DNA of 64,000 bases from Cupriavidus basilensis (GTDB lineage Bacteria; Pseudomonadota; Gammaproteobacteria; Burkholderiales; Burkholderiaceae), in the NCBI RefSeq assembly GCF_000832305.1, contig NZ_CP010537.1:1116001-1180000 (forward strand), given 5' to 3'. Position numbers and translations under genes: made by a program. This document shows positions 1 to 9,172 of the stretch, in pieces. The notes below the pieces were generated by a model. That model saw only the letters and a program-made list of their open reading frames with translations. It was not told the DNA's origin and did not search any database. Numbering within the stretch: the stretch's first letter is position 1; every line of letters starts with the position of its first letter.

Positions 1-453
1 CGGCGCGGCCAGCGAGGCGCGGATGGCCTGCAAGTCCGTGGCGCTTTCCAGCGCCATGCCGGTGCCTTTCAGGGTGGCCACCATGCCCAGGAACGTACCC
101 AGCATGCCAAGCAACACCAGCAAGCCCACCAGATACGGCGTGAGTGACGGCCCCGGCAAGCCCACGCGCTCACCTTCAATGCGCAGGCGCGCCGCATTGC
201 GCAGGCTCGCAGGCAATAGCGCCAGCCAGGCATCCAGGCTGGCCGGCGGCTCGGACAGGCCATCTATGGCCTGCGCCAGGGTGGACGTGGCCTGGTGATA
301 GCGCCGCAGTTCGAGCGCGCCTGCCACGTAGCAGGCGCCAATCAGCATGGTGACAGCCAGCGCCAGGGTGTTCGAGCCGGCGTAGCCGACACCGATCCAG
401 CACACCGCGGCCAGGCCGGCCAGAAAAACAGCGAAATTAAGATATCTGGACAT
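1..453 (-). CDS. DUF802 domain membrane protein, N-terminal part only
   Basis: The first 151 residues of a protein that runs off the left edge. It starts MSRYLNFAVFLAGLAAVC, with two closely spaced hydrophobic segments at about residues 5-45. A third lies at about residues 103-125 and carries a GMLGTFLGMVATLKGTG stretch of the kind seen in MotA/TolQ/ExbB-like proton channels. The gene directly downstream of a DUF3348 gene in Burkholderiales is usually a DUF802 protein, followed by an OmpA-like gene; that arrangement and the MotA-like segment support the call. It begins 9 bases after the DUF3348 stop, so the two are probably one operon. The biochemical role of the family is not established. 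Confidence 0.72.
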   Translation of the reverse strand, partial: MSRYLNFAVFLAGLAAVCWIGVGYAGSNTLALAVTMLIGACYVAGALELRRYHQATSTLAQAIDGLSEPPASLDAWLALLPASLRNAARLRIEGERVGLPGPSLTPYLVGLLVLLGMLGTFLGMVATLKGTGMALESATDLQAIRASLAAP

Positions 454-462
454 GGCGTCCTG

Positions 463-1206
463 TTAGCTGGAGCGAAGGGCGGCAAGCAGCCCCTCGACCG
501 GTTGAAAACGAATATCCAGTTCGGCAAGCAGTACGCTGCGCATATCCCTGCGGAACACGTCCAGCCATGCGCCGGACGTGACCGCCGCGGGCTCGCCCGA
601 GGCCTGGGCGTCGGCCAGCGCTACCTGCTCGGCCTGGCGCAAGCGTGCGAAGTGACCTTCCAGCAATGCCGGCACGCCACCAAGCAGGCTGCGCTCGCGC
701 GCACCCAGTGCCCCCTCCATGACGGCGTCCACCGCTGCGAGCTGCGACAGGGCGGGTGTCCTGGCGGCCAGCATCGCCCGCAGGCGGCCGCGCAAGCTGC
801 CGATATCGGTCTCCATCGCCTGCTGCATCGCGAAATAACGCTGACGATAAGTCGCGTAATCGACCGCTGCATCCATGGAATCTCCCTGGGCAGGCGCTTG
901 CGGTTGCCCGCGCCGCTTGGCGGAGGCAACAGCGCTATCGCCTGCGATGGCATTGGCCAGCGCGGTTCGCACGCGGTCGCACGCCAGCGCCTCGGCGCTG
1001 CCGAGGGCGCGCGCGCCGGGGGCTACCGACGGCGGGTTGCCGTTCAGGGCCGTGGACAGCCCGATGGCATCGGCCCAGCCGAGCCACTGGCTCAGTCGGT
1101 CCGAGAGCGATTGTCTGGGTTCGGGAACATCGACGTCCGCAAGGCGCGCAAGCAAGCGAATGAGCGTCGGGCCGCTGCAACCTGTGTGCTGTGGAGCTTG
1201 CACCAT
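463..1206 (-). CDS. DUF3348 family protein
   Basis: A 247-residue, soluble, alanine- and arginine-rich protein recognised as DUF3348, a Burkholderiales family of unknown function. Features seen: an N-terminal section beginning MVQAPQHTGCSGPTLIRLL, a YxxYRQRYFAMQQAMET segment near the middle and a C-terminal WLDVFRRDMRSVLLAELD segment. The longer open frame reaches 1299, but the ATG at 1206 starts where the conserved sequence begins. No strong ribosome binding site is visible. It is upstream of and closely spaced to the DUF802 membrane protein, which suggests they act together. Confidence 0.75.
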   Translation of the reverse strand: MVQAPQHTGCSGPTLIRLLARLADVDVPEPRQSLSDRLSQWLGWADAIGLSTALNGNPPSVAPGARALGSAEALACDRVRTALANAIAGDSAVASAKRRGQPQAPAQGDSMDAAVDYATYRQRYFAMQQAMETDIGSLRGRLRAMLAARTPALSQLAAVDAVMEGALGARERSLLGGVPALLEGHFARLRQAEQVALADAQASGEPAAVTSGAWLDVFRRDMRSVLLAELDIRFQPVEGLLAALRSS

Positions 1207-1505
1207 ACCGGCTGAATCAAAAACCCTGCAGTTTACACGCCGGCGAGGGGTGGACCTACCGCATTTCGCTTTGAATTGCGAATACCCACGCAGAGTCACA
1301 TCGGAATCACATGCCGCGAGATTTTGCGGCCGGAACAGAGATGGAAACTTTCGCGATTAAGGGGTTGCCGAGCAGGGTCGATTAGTCCATAATGCAGTCC
1401 ATTGATTCGGCGGGAACTCAAAAAATTCCTTAAAAATCAATGGGTTAGAGTGATTTTTGGTGGTAAGGATAAAGCAGTAAGGTAGTAAAGCAACGCGTAA
1501 TCGTT
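1207..1505. other. Intergenic region, no gene seen
   Basis: About 300 bases between the DUF3348 start and tRNA-Thr. It should hold the divergent promoters of both, but no convincing -35/-10 pair or hairpin was identified. Confidence 0.4.
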
Positions 1506-1580
<75 letters not shown>

Positions 1581-1735
1581 TGTCTTTTCCCCATGTCCCC
1601 ATGGTTCGCGTTCTTCGCGCGGGCTCATCAAGCTAGCTGGCGCCGACAAGCTGTCCCTCCCGGCCCACGCCACTTTCGCCAATGCGGAATCCCCGCACCG
1701 GCTGCCTGCAAGTTTCACATTTCACGTTTCAGGTT

Positions 1736-2557
1736 TCAGCTTCCCCCGAACATAAAGCTCGACACGGTGATGCCGCCGGCGAAGTCGTCTTCGTGGTAGA
1801 CGCGCGTGGCAATGTCGTCTTCGGCCGCGCCCACGGCTACCATCAATGGCAACAAGTGCTCTTCTCGCGGATGGGCCTGCCGGGCGGCGGGCGCGCTTTC
1901 CCAGCCCGTTAGCGCGGCAGTGCGCTGCGCTGGGGTGGTTGTCGTCAGCGCTTGCTGGAGCCAGGCATCGAATGCGGCCGATGGCGCTTTCCCGGCTGGG
2001 CCGAATGCGCGCAGGTTGTGATAGCTCAGCCCGCTGCCCACGATGAGGATGCCTTCGTGGCGCAGCGGCGCCAGCGCGCGACCGAGTGCCAGATGCGTTT
2101 GCGGATCGAGCCCGCGCTTGAGCGAGAGCTGCACGGTCGGCATAGCGGCGTCGGGATAGATGGCGGCCATCGGCGCAAACATGCCATGGTCGAAGCCGCG
2201 CAGCGGATCGAGCCGCGCGGCCAGGCCGGCGTCCTCGAGCAAGCCTTGCACGCGCGCGGCGAGCTGCGGTGCGCCCGGTGCCGCGTACTGAATCTGGTAG
2301 GTGTAATCCGGGAAGCCGTAGTAGTCATAGATCATGGGCGGCTTCGGGTTGGCCATGACCGTGAATTCCGGCTCTTCCCAGTGCGCTGAAATCATCAGGA
2401 CGGCCTTGGGTGCAATGCCTGTGCGTTGCACCAGCTGGGGCATCTGCTGCAGCGCGGCCTTGAGCTTGTCGTAGCGGCCGCCCATCTGGTCTTCCATCCA
2501 GGGCCAGGGCCCGCCGCCATGCGAGATGAAGAATGTGGGGAGTGCAGGCGTTGTCAT
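1736..2557 (-). CDS. DODA-type (LigB-like) extradiol ring-opening dioxygenase
   Basis: A 273-residue class III extradiol dioxygenase of the 4,5-DOPA dioxygenase group, a non-haem metal enzyme that cleaves catechol-type rings next to a hydroxyl group. Metal and active-site histidine motifs are visible: FFISHGGGP at residues 9-17, ISAHWEEP near 53, GFDHGMFAP near 120 and GSGLSYHNLRAF near 175. The ATG at 2557 is preceded by AGGAGA. It is the last gene of a minus-strand operon after a flavin monooxygenase and an IclR regulator, so it probably cleaves the ring hydroxylated by that monooxygenase. The true substrate cannot be read from sequence; the family is promiscuous. Confidence 0.8.
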   Translation of the reverse strand: MTTPALPTFFISHGGGPWPWMEDQMGGRYDKLKAALQQMPQLVQRTGIAPKAVLMISAHWEEPEFTVMANPKPPMIYDYYGFPDYTYQIQYAAPGAPQLAARVQGLLEDAGLAARLDPLRGFDHGMFAPMAAIYPDAAMPTVQLSLKRGLDPQTHLALGRALAPLRHEGILIVGSGLSYHNLRAFGPAGKAPSAAFDAWLQQALTTTTPAQRTAALTGWESAPAARQAHPREEHLLPLMVAVGAAEDDIATRVYHEDDFAGGITVSSFMFGGS

Positions 2558-2582
2558 CCGGGCGTCTCCTGTTGACGTGGTG

Positions 2583-3440
2583 TCAGTGTGGGTGGCGCTG
2601 CCCGGCGGCGTAGCCGAGCAGGCCGGACAAATCGCGCGCGGCGCGCTTGACCTCGCGCTCCACGCGTTCGCGAAGATCAGGGGCGCGCTCGAAACGGATG
2701 TCCGGGCCGGCCACGCTGATGGCAGCCACGGTGGCGCCGCTGGCGTCGAACACGGGCGCCGCGCAAGAGTCGATGCCGGGCTCGAACGCCGAGAAGCTCC
2801 AGGCGCAGCCCCGCTCGCGGTCGGCGGCGAGGATGTCGCCCAGGCGGGCATACGTGGCCGGGCTTTGCCCGGTGACGGTCGTCAGCGGTTCCTCGCCGAG
2901 CCTCTCGCGCAGCGTGTCTTCCGGCAGGCCGGCAATCAGCATGCGGCCGGGCGTGGTGAGGTGCGCCGGCACCCGGCTGCCAACCTGGATATTGCTGACC
3001 AGCGAGGTCTGCGGCATATCGCGCAGCAGGTAGAGCACGTCGCCGCCATCCAGCACGCCGAGATAGGCGGAGAGCTGCAGCGATTCGCTCAGGGCAGCCA
3101 GCACGCGCCGCGCAAAGACGGTGAGATCCTTGCCTGCCAGCACCTTTGCGCCCAGCTTGAGCAGAGCGAAGCCTGCCTGGTGGCCGCCCTGCGGCAGCCG
3201 CTCCACCATGCCTTCGTGCTCCAGCGTGGCGAGCAGGCGCATCACGGTGACGCGGTTCACGTCGATGCGCCGGCCGACTTCGCTCAGGTTGGCGGTGGAG
3301 CCGCCTTCCGCGATAAAGCGCAGCAGCCGCATGGCGCGGATCACCGGGCTGACCAGTTGCGTCTTGTCTTCGTCGCCGCCGGGATCGGCGGCATCGCTTG
3401 CGTCGGGCACGGGCTGGTTCAGCCTGGGGTTCTTGCTCAT
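2583..3440 (-). CDS. IclR-family transcriptional regulator
   Basis: A 285-residue regulator with an N-terminal winged helix-turn-helix (about residues 28-90, including TANLSEVGRRIDVNRVTVMR) and a C-terminal IclR effector domain (about 105-275, with HLTTPGRMLIAGL and GCAWSFSAFEPGIDSCAAPVF). IclR proteins usually control aromatic or glyoxylate catabolism and bind short palindromes near their target promoters. It lies inside the operon, 48 bases after the flavin monooxygenase and 25 before the dioxygenase, so it probably controls its own operon. A candidate site is described at 4702-4725. Confidence 0.85.
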   Translation of the reverse strand: MSKNPRLNQPVPDASDAADPGGDEDKTQLVSPVIRAMRLLRFIAEGGSTANLSEVGRRIDVNRVTVMRLLATLEHEGMVERLPQGGHQAGFALLKLGAKVLAGKDLTVFARRVLAALSESLQLSAYLGVLDGGDVLYLLRDMPQTSLVSNIQVGSRVPAHLTTPGRMLIAGLPEDTLRERLGEEPLTTVTGQSPATYARLGDILAADRERGCAWSFSAFEPGIDSCAAPVFDASGATVAAISVAGPDIRFERAPDLRERVEREVKRAARDLSGLLGYAAGQRHPH

Positions 3441-3488
3441 CGGTTCCGTGGAAGGGTGGGCGGCGAGGTCAGCCTGCGGACTTGGTGC

Positions 3489-4619
3489 TTAGCCGAGGGC
3501 TACCTGCCAAGCGTTGTAATCGTACACCCAGTCCGCGTTGCCGCCCTCCTTGAGCCAGGCGTTGCTGCGCGAGCCGATCTGGATGCGGCTGGTGCGCTCA
3601 AAGCGCGCAGCCCGGTAGCGTGCGAGCGCGCCGGGGATGTCGTCGCCATTGGCTTCGGCCAGGCACCGCGCCAGTACCACGCCATCCTCGATGGCCATGC
3701 CGGCGCCTTGCGCCATGAAGGGCATCATCGGGTGGCAGGCGTCGCCCATCAGCGCAACGTTGCCGGCCGACCAGGCAGGCAGCGGGTCGCGCACGTAGAG
3801 GGCGGAGATCAGTACGTCGTCGCAGGCATCAAGCAGCGCACGCGCTTCGGCATGGAAGCCAGCGTAGGCTGCGCGCACGTCTTCCACGCGGCCCGGCGTG
3901 GTCCAGGATTCGTTGCGCCAGGCTTCCTGCGCCACCGTGGCGAAGATAAAGATCTCGCGCCCGCGGTTGAGGGGGAAGGTGACGATCTGCGAGGTCGCCT
4001 CCGGGCCCCACCACTTGGTGAAGGCCTGCAGGTTCGGCACGCCGGCAAGGCGCTCGGCGGGCACCACCGCGCGGTAAGCCACCACGCCGGTGAAGACCGG
4101 ATGCTCGGGCCCGAACAGCGCGGTGCGCACGGCCGAGTGGATGCCGTCGGCACCGATCAGCACATCCACGTCTTCCTGCGTGCCATCGGCGAAATGCAGC
4201 GTGGCACCGGCGGCATGCCGCTCGATCTGCGTCGCCTTCTTGCCAAGCTTGACGCAGGCCGCCGGCAGGGCGGCTTCGAGCGCGGTCATCAGGTCGCCGC
4301 GGTGCATGGTGAGTTGCGGCGCGCCGTAGCGGATCTGCGCCTCGTCGGACATGGTCAGCCGCGAAGTCTCCTCGCCGGTGTTCCACACCCGGCTGATGCG
4401 GTGGCTGGGCCGCGCGGCGGTCTCGCGCAATGCCTCGCCCACGCCCAGCCCATCCAGCGCGCGCACGGCATTGGGCGTGAGGTTGATGTCCGCGCCGACC
4501 CGCGCGAAGCGCGAGGCTTGCTCGAACACCACCACGTCCTTGCCGAGCTTACGCAGCGCAATCGCCACAGCGAGTCCGCCGATGCCGGCGCCGTTGATGC
4601 CAATCTTTTGTGAAGCCAT
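3489..4619 (-). CDS. FAD-dependent aromatic monooxygenase (salicylate hydroxylase / NicC-like)
   Basis: A 376-residue class A flavoprotein monooxygenase that should use NAD(P)H and O2 to hydroxylate an aromatic ring. Visible signatures: the FAD-binding GAGIGG at residues 10-15, the DG motif LIGADGIHSAVR near 155, and GDACHPMMPFMAQGAGMAIED near 295. NTGEE, the MHRGDL stretch and WVYDYNAW near the C-terminus resemble 6-hydroxynicotinate 3-monooxygenase (NicC), but salicylate or other hydroxybenzoate hydroxylases have the same frame. The start at 4619 has AGAGGAA upstream. It is the first gene of an operon with an IclR regulator and an extradiol dioxygenase, giving a hydroxylate-then-cleave pair. 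Confidence 0.8.
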   Translation of the reverse strand: MASQKIGINGAGIGGLAVAIALRKLGKDVVVFEQASRFARVGADINLTPNAVRALDGLGVGEALRETAARPSHRISRVWNTGEETSRLTMSDEAQIRYGAPQLTMHRGDLMTALEAALPAACVKLGKKATQIERHAAGATLHFADGTQEDVDVLIGADGIHSAVRTALFGPEHPVFTGVVAYRAVVPAERLAGVPNLQAFTKWWGPEATSQIVTFPLNRGREIFIFATVAQEAWRNESWTTPGRVEDVRAAYAGFHAEARALLDACDDVLISALYVRDPLPAWSAGNVALMGDACHPMMPFMAQGAGMAIEDGVVLARCLAEANGDDIPGALARYRAARFERTSRIQIGSRSNAWLKEGGNADWVYDYNAWQVALG

Positions 4620-4701
4620 GGTGCTTGTTCCTCTGGAGTCGCCTTGGTGTGGGCCCGGGTGTGCGCCTCGCTGCTCAGCGGCTGCGCTTGCCGGCGTGTA
4701 T

Positions 4702-4725
4702 GTTCAAATATGAACGTAGTGTTCA
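4702..4725. promoter_or_regulatory. Candidate operator ahead of the monooxygenase operon
   Basis: GTTCA (4702-4706), TGAAC (4711-4715) and GTTCA (4721-4725) lie about 80 bases upstream of the monooxygenase start in an AT-rich stretch unlike its surroundings. The first two form an inverted repeat with a 4-base spacer, and the third repeats one half at a 19-base period. This suits binding by the operon's own IclR protein, but that is inference. Confidence 0.45.
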
Positions 4726-5192
4726 TAAAAGAATATAAAGGCGAGATGGGGATGTCAATCCGAGGGTTTACGCGGGGGAGCGAGAAAAGAGGCCGCATTG
4801 GGGCCTCAGGGGGGATGTGGAGCAGGGACGCCAGGATGGGTGTTGAATACAGGATCGTCGTTGACCTGCCGTCAGACGTCAGAAGGCAGAAGACATCGCC
4901 GAGAAGATTCTCGGCCGTGCGGGAGGCAGGGCAGGCAAGAAGAGTTCCTCCGGTTTTGATTTCAGGTCGCCAGCGCTTCCAGGCGGAGATGGAAAGCGTG
5001 CTGCCCCGGCAGCGCCTGTTCAGCCAGTATGGTCTGGCGAGTCCGGTGCTGGCAAAAAAGCAGTCGTTGGCGCTGCAGGCGAGCAGTCCGTCCTGAGCGC
5101 GCAAAGCGCGCCAGGAAAGGCGCGAAACGAGAGAGAAACCGGCTTGAGTCGAATCATCTCTCTCGCATGACGAAAACCCAGGTCATTGTGGC
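4726..5192. other. Intergenic region, no convincing gene
   Basis: With the operator, about 670 bases separate the monooxygenase start from the VOC stop. Open frames here on both strands have no recognisable protein features. A GAGGCC/GGCCTC hairpin around 4797-4816 and the larger hairpin at 5193 are the only structures seen. Confidence 0.4.
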
Positions 5193-5220
5193 CGGACTAC
5201 GCGCGTTCACGCGTAGTCCG
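5193..5220 (-). terminator. Perfect hairpin downstream of the VOC gene
   Basis: CGGACTACGCG at 5193-5203 is a perfect 11-bp inverted repeat of CGCGTAGTCCG at 5210-5220, with a 6-base loop. It lies about 75 bases past the stop of the last gene of the dioxygenase-frmA-VOC operon. There is no T tract, so it is either a weak or factor-dependent terminator, an RNA-stabilising hairpin or a protein-binding site. Confidence 0.45.
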
Positions 5221-5294
5221 ACGACTGTCTGCTCGCTGCCGGAAGGCCGCCCATCCGGGCAGGACAGGCGAGACCCCATGGCACGGGATTCTAT

Positions 5295-5675
5295 TTACAT
5301 AGCCTCGAAGCAGTAAGTGCAGATCTTGTTCCCATCGGGGTCTCGCACGTAGGCCGCGTATGACGTCGGGGTAAAGTTTCGCGGACCAGGTTGTCCTTCG
5401 TCCTTGGCCCCGAGCTTGAGGGCGGCCTGATGGAATTCATGAACCGCGGCACGGGTCGGCGCGGCAAAGCTGACGGTGCCGCCGTTGGCGTATGTCGACG
5501 GTAGCCCATTGCCGGGCTTTGTGACCATGAATTCAGGACCCTCGATACCCCAGAGCGAGGCCGTATCCATGCTCATGACTCGCTTGATTCCGAGTGTCCC
5601 CAGTACCTCATCGTAGAAGGCGCGTGCGCGGTCCAGATCGTTGGTCCCAACTACAACGTGCGTAAAAATGGTCAT
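5295..5675 (-). CDS. VOC-family (glyoxalase/dioxygenase-fold) protein
   Basis: A 126-residue single-module vicinal oxygen chelate protein: MTIFTHVVVGTNDLDRARAF at the N-terminus and the terminal AAYVRDPDGNKICTYC segment are typical of glyoxalase/bleomycin-resistance folds that bind a divalent metal. The ATG at 5675 is where family similarity begins, although the frame continues far upstream in the shadow of frmA. It is 101 bases after a glutathione-dependent formaldehyde dehydrogenase, where S-formylglutathione hydrolase is often found instead. A role with a glutathione adduct is therefore possible but unproven. Confidence 0.7.
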   Translation of the reverse strand: MTIFTHVVVGTNDLDRARAFYDEVLGTLGIKRVMSMDTASLWGIEGPEFMVTKPGNGLPSTYANGGTVSFAAPTRAAVHEFHQAALKLGAKDEGQPGPRNFTPTSYAAYVRDPDGNKICTYCFEAM

Positions 5676-5776
5676 TTCCAATGCTTCCGTGGTTGTCAAA
5701 AAGAAGAGTTGTATCTGGCGAGCCTGGACTGCGGCACACCCTATTGCTTCAAAGATCGCTCCCGCATGGCGGGCAT

Positions 5777-6883
<1,107 letters not shown>

Positions 6884-6964
6884 TGTCACTAATTTCAGTT
6901 GGACGGACCGGATCTGGCGGACCGAAGTGGTTTGCTGAAGGAATTCGAGTTCGCACTCAAGTGG

Positions 6965-7780
6965 TCAGCGAATGGCGACGCGATGCATTCGGCGCGGTTC
7001 GGGGTGGTAGTCGTTGACCGCGTAGTGCTGCGTGGCAAGGTTGTCCCATACGGCAACCGAGCCTTTTCTCCATCGGAACCGAACCTGCCATTCGGGAACT
7101 TTCGCCAGGCCGCTAAGAAAGGAAATCAACGCACGGCTCTCGTCATTCGTGACGTCGCGAATATGGGTTGTATAGAGCGAATTCACGAAAGCCACCGGTT
7201 TTCCGGTCACGGGATGGTCAAGAACCACCGGCTGCTCCAGAGGCGCATATTTCTCGCGAGCCGCCTTGTACAGCCCACCCGTTGCATCCCGCTTCCTGAG
7301 GTTGTCTGTCAGTGCCGGGGCCTCCCAGTTGTGGACCGCGCGCAGATCGCGCAAGTACATTTGCATGTTCGGAGCCAGCGACTCGAAAGCGGAGGTCATG
7401 CTGGCCCACATGGTGTCACCGCCGGTCTCGGGCACATCCACGGCGTACAGGCATGCACCAGCAGGCGGCGACTCTTGCCAGGTCAGGTCCGCATGCCAGA
7501 TGTCCGTTCCTGTCCGTGTTCCTTGACTGACAAGAAGCTCGACATACGGATTCTCGGGATGCGCGGGAAATGTCGATGAAACCGCTTCCACGCGCCCGAA
7601 GATCTTGGCGAATCGAACCTGCGCTTCAGGCGTCAACTCCTGATCGCGAAAGAAGATCACCTGGCGTTCTGCGAGAACGGCGCGCAGGTCATCGGCACAA
7701 CTGTTGACTTGATCGGCGTCGGCCAGATTGATTCCATGAATCTCGGACCCGATCGCCGGTGTCAGATTGTCGATTTTCAT
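6965..7780 (-). CDS. TauD/TfdA-family alpha-ketoglutarate-dependent dioxygenase
   Basis: A 271-residue non-haem Fe(II), 2-oxoglutarate-dependent dioxygenase. The iron facial triad is visible as H96 and D98 in IWHADLTW and H252 in ATQHYAVNDY; the arginines of EPRRMHRV near 262-267 should bind 2-oxoglutarate. Relatives act on taurine, 2,4-D or other substituted acids and often release an aldehyde. The start at 7780 has GGAAGAGA upstream. It heads an operon with frmA and a VOC gene and has a 16-bp-arm palindrome in its upstream region. The substrate is unknown; release of formaldehyde would explain the frmA partner. Confidence 0.85.
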   Translation of the reverse strand: MKIDNLTPAIGSEIHGINLADADQVNSCADDLRAVLAERQVIFFRDQELTPEAQVRFAKIFGRVEAVSSTFPAHPENPYVELLVSQGTRTGTDIWHADLTWQESPPAGACLYAVDVPETGGDTMWASMTSAFESLAPNMQMYLRDLRAVHNWEAPALTDNLRKRDATGGLYKAAREKYAPLEQPVVLDHPVTGKPVAFVNSLYTTHIRDVTNDESRALISFLSGLAKVPEWQVRFRWRKGSVAVWDNLATQHYAVNDYHPEPRRMHRVAIR

Positions 7781-8153
7781 ATGATGTCTCTTCCTTTTGA
7801 TTTAGACGAAGTCCGTGCTGTATGTCGATGATCCGGCGAGCTGGAAAGCGCCAGTCGCGCGACGCGCTGCCAGGACCAAGCGTGGGGCGCAACTTGCGTG
7901 CCGGCTCCTCAGCACTTGTGCCCGACCGGCAATCCGTCTGCGGGCAAACGACTGACTGAGTTTAATTGCCATATGTGGCAATTAAACTCAGTTTAGTGCG
8001 TAACGGGAAGTTCCGTCAAGAGATATTGATTGAGGGGGAGGGGGCTGAGCGGGTTCAGCGAGGTGCTCAACGCGCCAACCGCGGAAGTGGCAAGTGCGCG
8101 AGCGTGCTGAGCGGCAATCCAGGCGCCTTGGCGTGCAGCGTAGCTTTCCAGGC
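7781..8153. other. Regulatory region ahead of the dioxygenase operon
   Basis: A 373-base gap between the dioxygenase start and the TetR stop. No gene is seen. It contains the large palindrome at 7956-7991, listed separately, which probably marks the operon promoter. Confidence 0.5.
7956..7991. promoter_or_regulatory. Large palindromic operator, probable TetR site 1
   Basis: Perfect 16-bp arms (7956-7971 and 7976-7991) around the 4-base spacer TATG. The core ATTGCCA-TATG-TGGCAAT also occurs at 14676-14693, and a one-mismatch relative lies at 13003-13026. It is 175 bases upstream of the dioxygenase start and about 165 bases past the stop of a TetR regulator gene, the likely binder. Confidence 0.7.
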
Positions 8154-8855
8154 TTATGGCTTTGTGCGCTCGGGCTGTTGATCGATCGCGTCCGCGAGCA
8201 TGCGCGAGACGAACTGGAGATAGGCATCTACTTGCTGCTCGCATTCCTCCCCGGTCCCGAAGAGATGATGGAGCAGCGGTTGCGCGCTCGGAATGAATGC
8301 AGACACACTCAGTATCACCAGGTGAAGGAATCGGGCATCGACCTTCGCCCCCTGCGCATCCTCGAGAATCATGTCGGTCAGTTCCAAGCCGCGCTTGGTG
8401 ATGCGCTGCAGCGCGCTTCCCGCAGGGTTCTCTTCGGTAGCGTCCTCCCCGTAGTAGATCTCGCCAAGCGCCAAGCGCTCGAAATACGGATGCTCGCGCA
8501 TGAATTCCAGGCGTAGCAGAAGGCGCTGGTGTACTCGCTCACGCACCGAGCCTTGCATACGCATCACGACTTCCATGCGATCCTGCAATTGCCCCATCAG
8601 GCATTCCGTCACCTCGCGAAGCAAACCGTGGAGATCGCCAAAATAGTAGCGAACCAGCGTTCTGGCCACCCCGGCCTTCGCCGCCACCTCAAGCACCGTG
8701 AGTTGTTCTGGCGCCCTTATCTTCAGCAATTCCACAGTGCTCTGAATGATTGCCTGCTTGCCGACCGTGTCTTCACCTGTTGGTCGCCCGCTGACACGAC
8801 GGCGCGCTTTGTCGGCAGTGGACACGGTACGCTTCAGTGGAATTTTCGTTGCCAT
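8154..8855 (-). CDS. TetR-family transcriptional regulator
   Basis: A 233-residue regulator with an N-terminal TetR helix-turn-helix at about residues 30-80 (AIIQSTVELLKI, then VLEVAAKAGVARTLVRYYFG) and a C-terminal ligand-binding, dimerising helical domain. The open frame reaches 9014, but the ATG at 8855 (MATKIPLKRT) is the more normal start. It sits between the molybdenum hydroxylase genes and the dioxygenase operon, all on the same strand. Three matching palindromes lie in front of the neighbouring dioxygenase, porin and MFS genes, so it is probably a local repressor released by a pathway compound. Confidence 0.85.
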   Translation of the reverse strand: MATKIPLKRTVSTADKARRRVSGRPTGEDTVGKQAIIQSTVELLKIRAPEQLTVLEVAAKAGVARTLVRYYFGDLHGLLREVTECLMGQLQDRMEVVMRMQGSVRERVHQRLLLRLEFMREHPYFERLALGEIYYGEDATEENPAGSALQRITKRGLELTDMILEDAQGAKVDARFLHLVILSVSAFIPSAQPLLHHLFGTGEECEQQVDAYLQFVSRMLADAIDQQPERTKP

Positions 8856-9134
8856 ATTGCTGGATGTGATCGCGAATCGAGGACGGGCACGGAGGCCAGA
8901 ATACACGGCGTAGCGAGCCTGGATGCCGGATGGGCGTACCTTGCCGGATTCCGGTGCATCGGTGCACGTGTTGGCGTGCAGGAGCGCTCGCGCGCCAAGG
9001 CATTCTATCAACACCGCGACGTGAAGTCTTCATTACTCCGCCCGCGCCGGACGCGCGGGCTCAACGCGGCATGCCTTGCCGGCCCGCCCAGCGAATGCAA
9101 TGGCGGTAAGATCGATGGGGGGGCGGCGCTCATA
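8856..9134. other. Gap upstream of the TetR gene
   Basis: About 280 bases with no supportable gene. It could carry a separate promoter for tetR. Only an imperfect half-site (TTGCCA, near 8849) resembles the palindromes of the cluster, and it overlaps the start codon. Confidence 0.35.
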
Positions 9135-9155
9135 CCGGCTACGTCCCGTAGCCGG
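9135..9155 (-). terminator. Hairpin after the molybdenum hydroxylase operon
   Basis: CCGGCTACG (9135-9143) and CGTAGCCGG (9147-9155) form a perfect 9-bp stem with a 3-base loop, 17 bases beyond the stop of the large-subunit gene. No T tract follows on the minus strand, so termination is only a suggestion. Confidence 0.45.
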
Positions 9156-9172
9156 CAGCCATACGCGTGGCC

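Noticed and set aside
2526..4613. A 695-codon plus-strand open frame across the IclR and monooxygenase genes
   Set aside because: It is the antisense shadow of two well-supported minus-strand genes in high-GC DNA; its translation is rich in His, Arg, Ala and Gly with no recognisable domain.
4644..5096. A 150-codon plus-strand frame in the gap before the VOC gene
   Set aside because: No protein-like features and it overlaps the likely promoter of the monooxygenase operon.
8848..8863. TTGCCATATTGC at the TetR start as a fourth operator
   Set aside because: Only one half matches the palindrome and it coincides with the start codon sequence; too weak to count.
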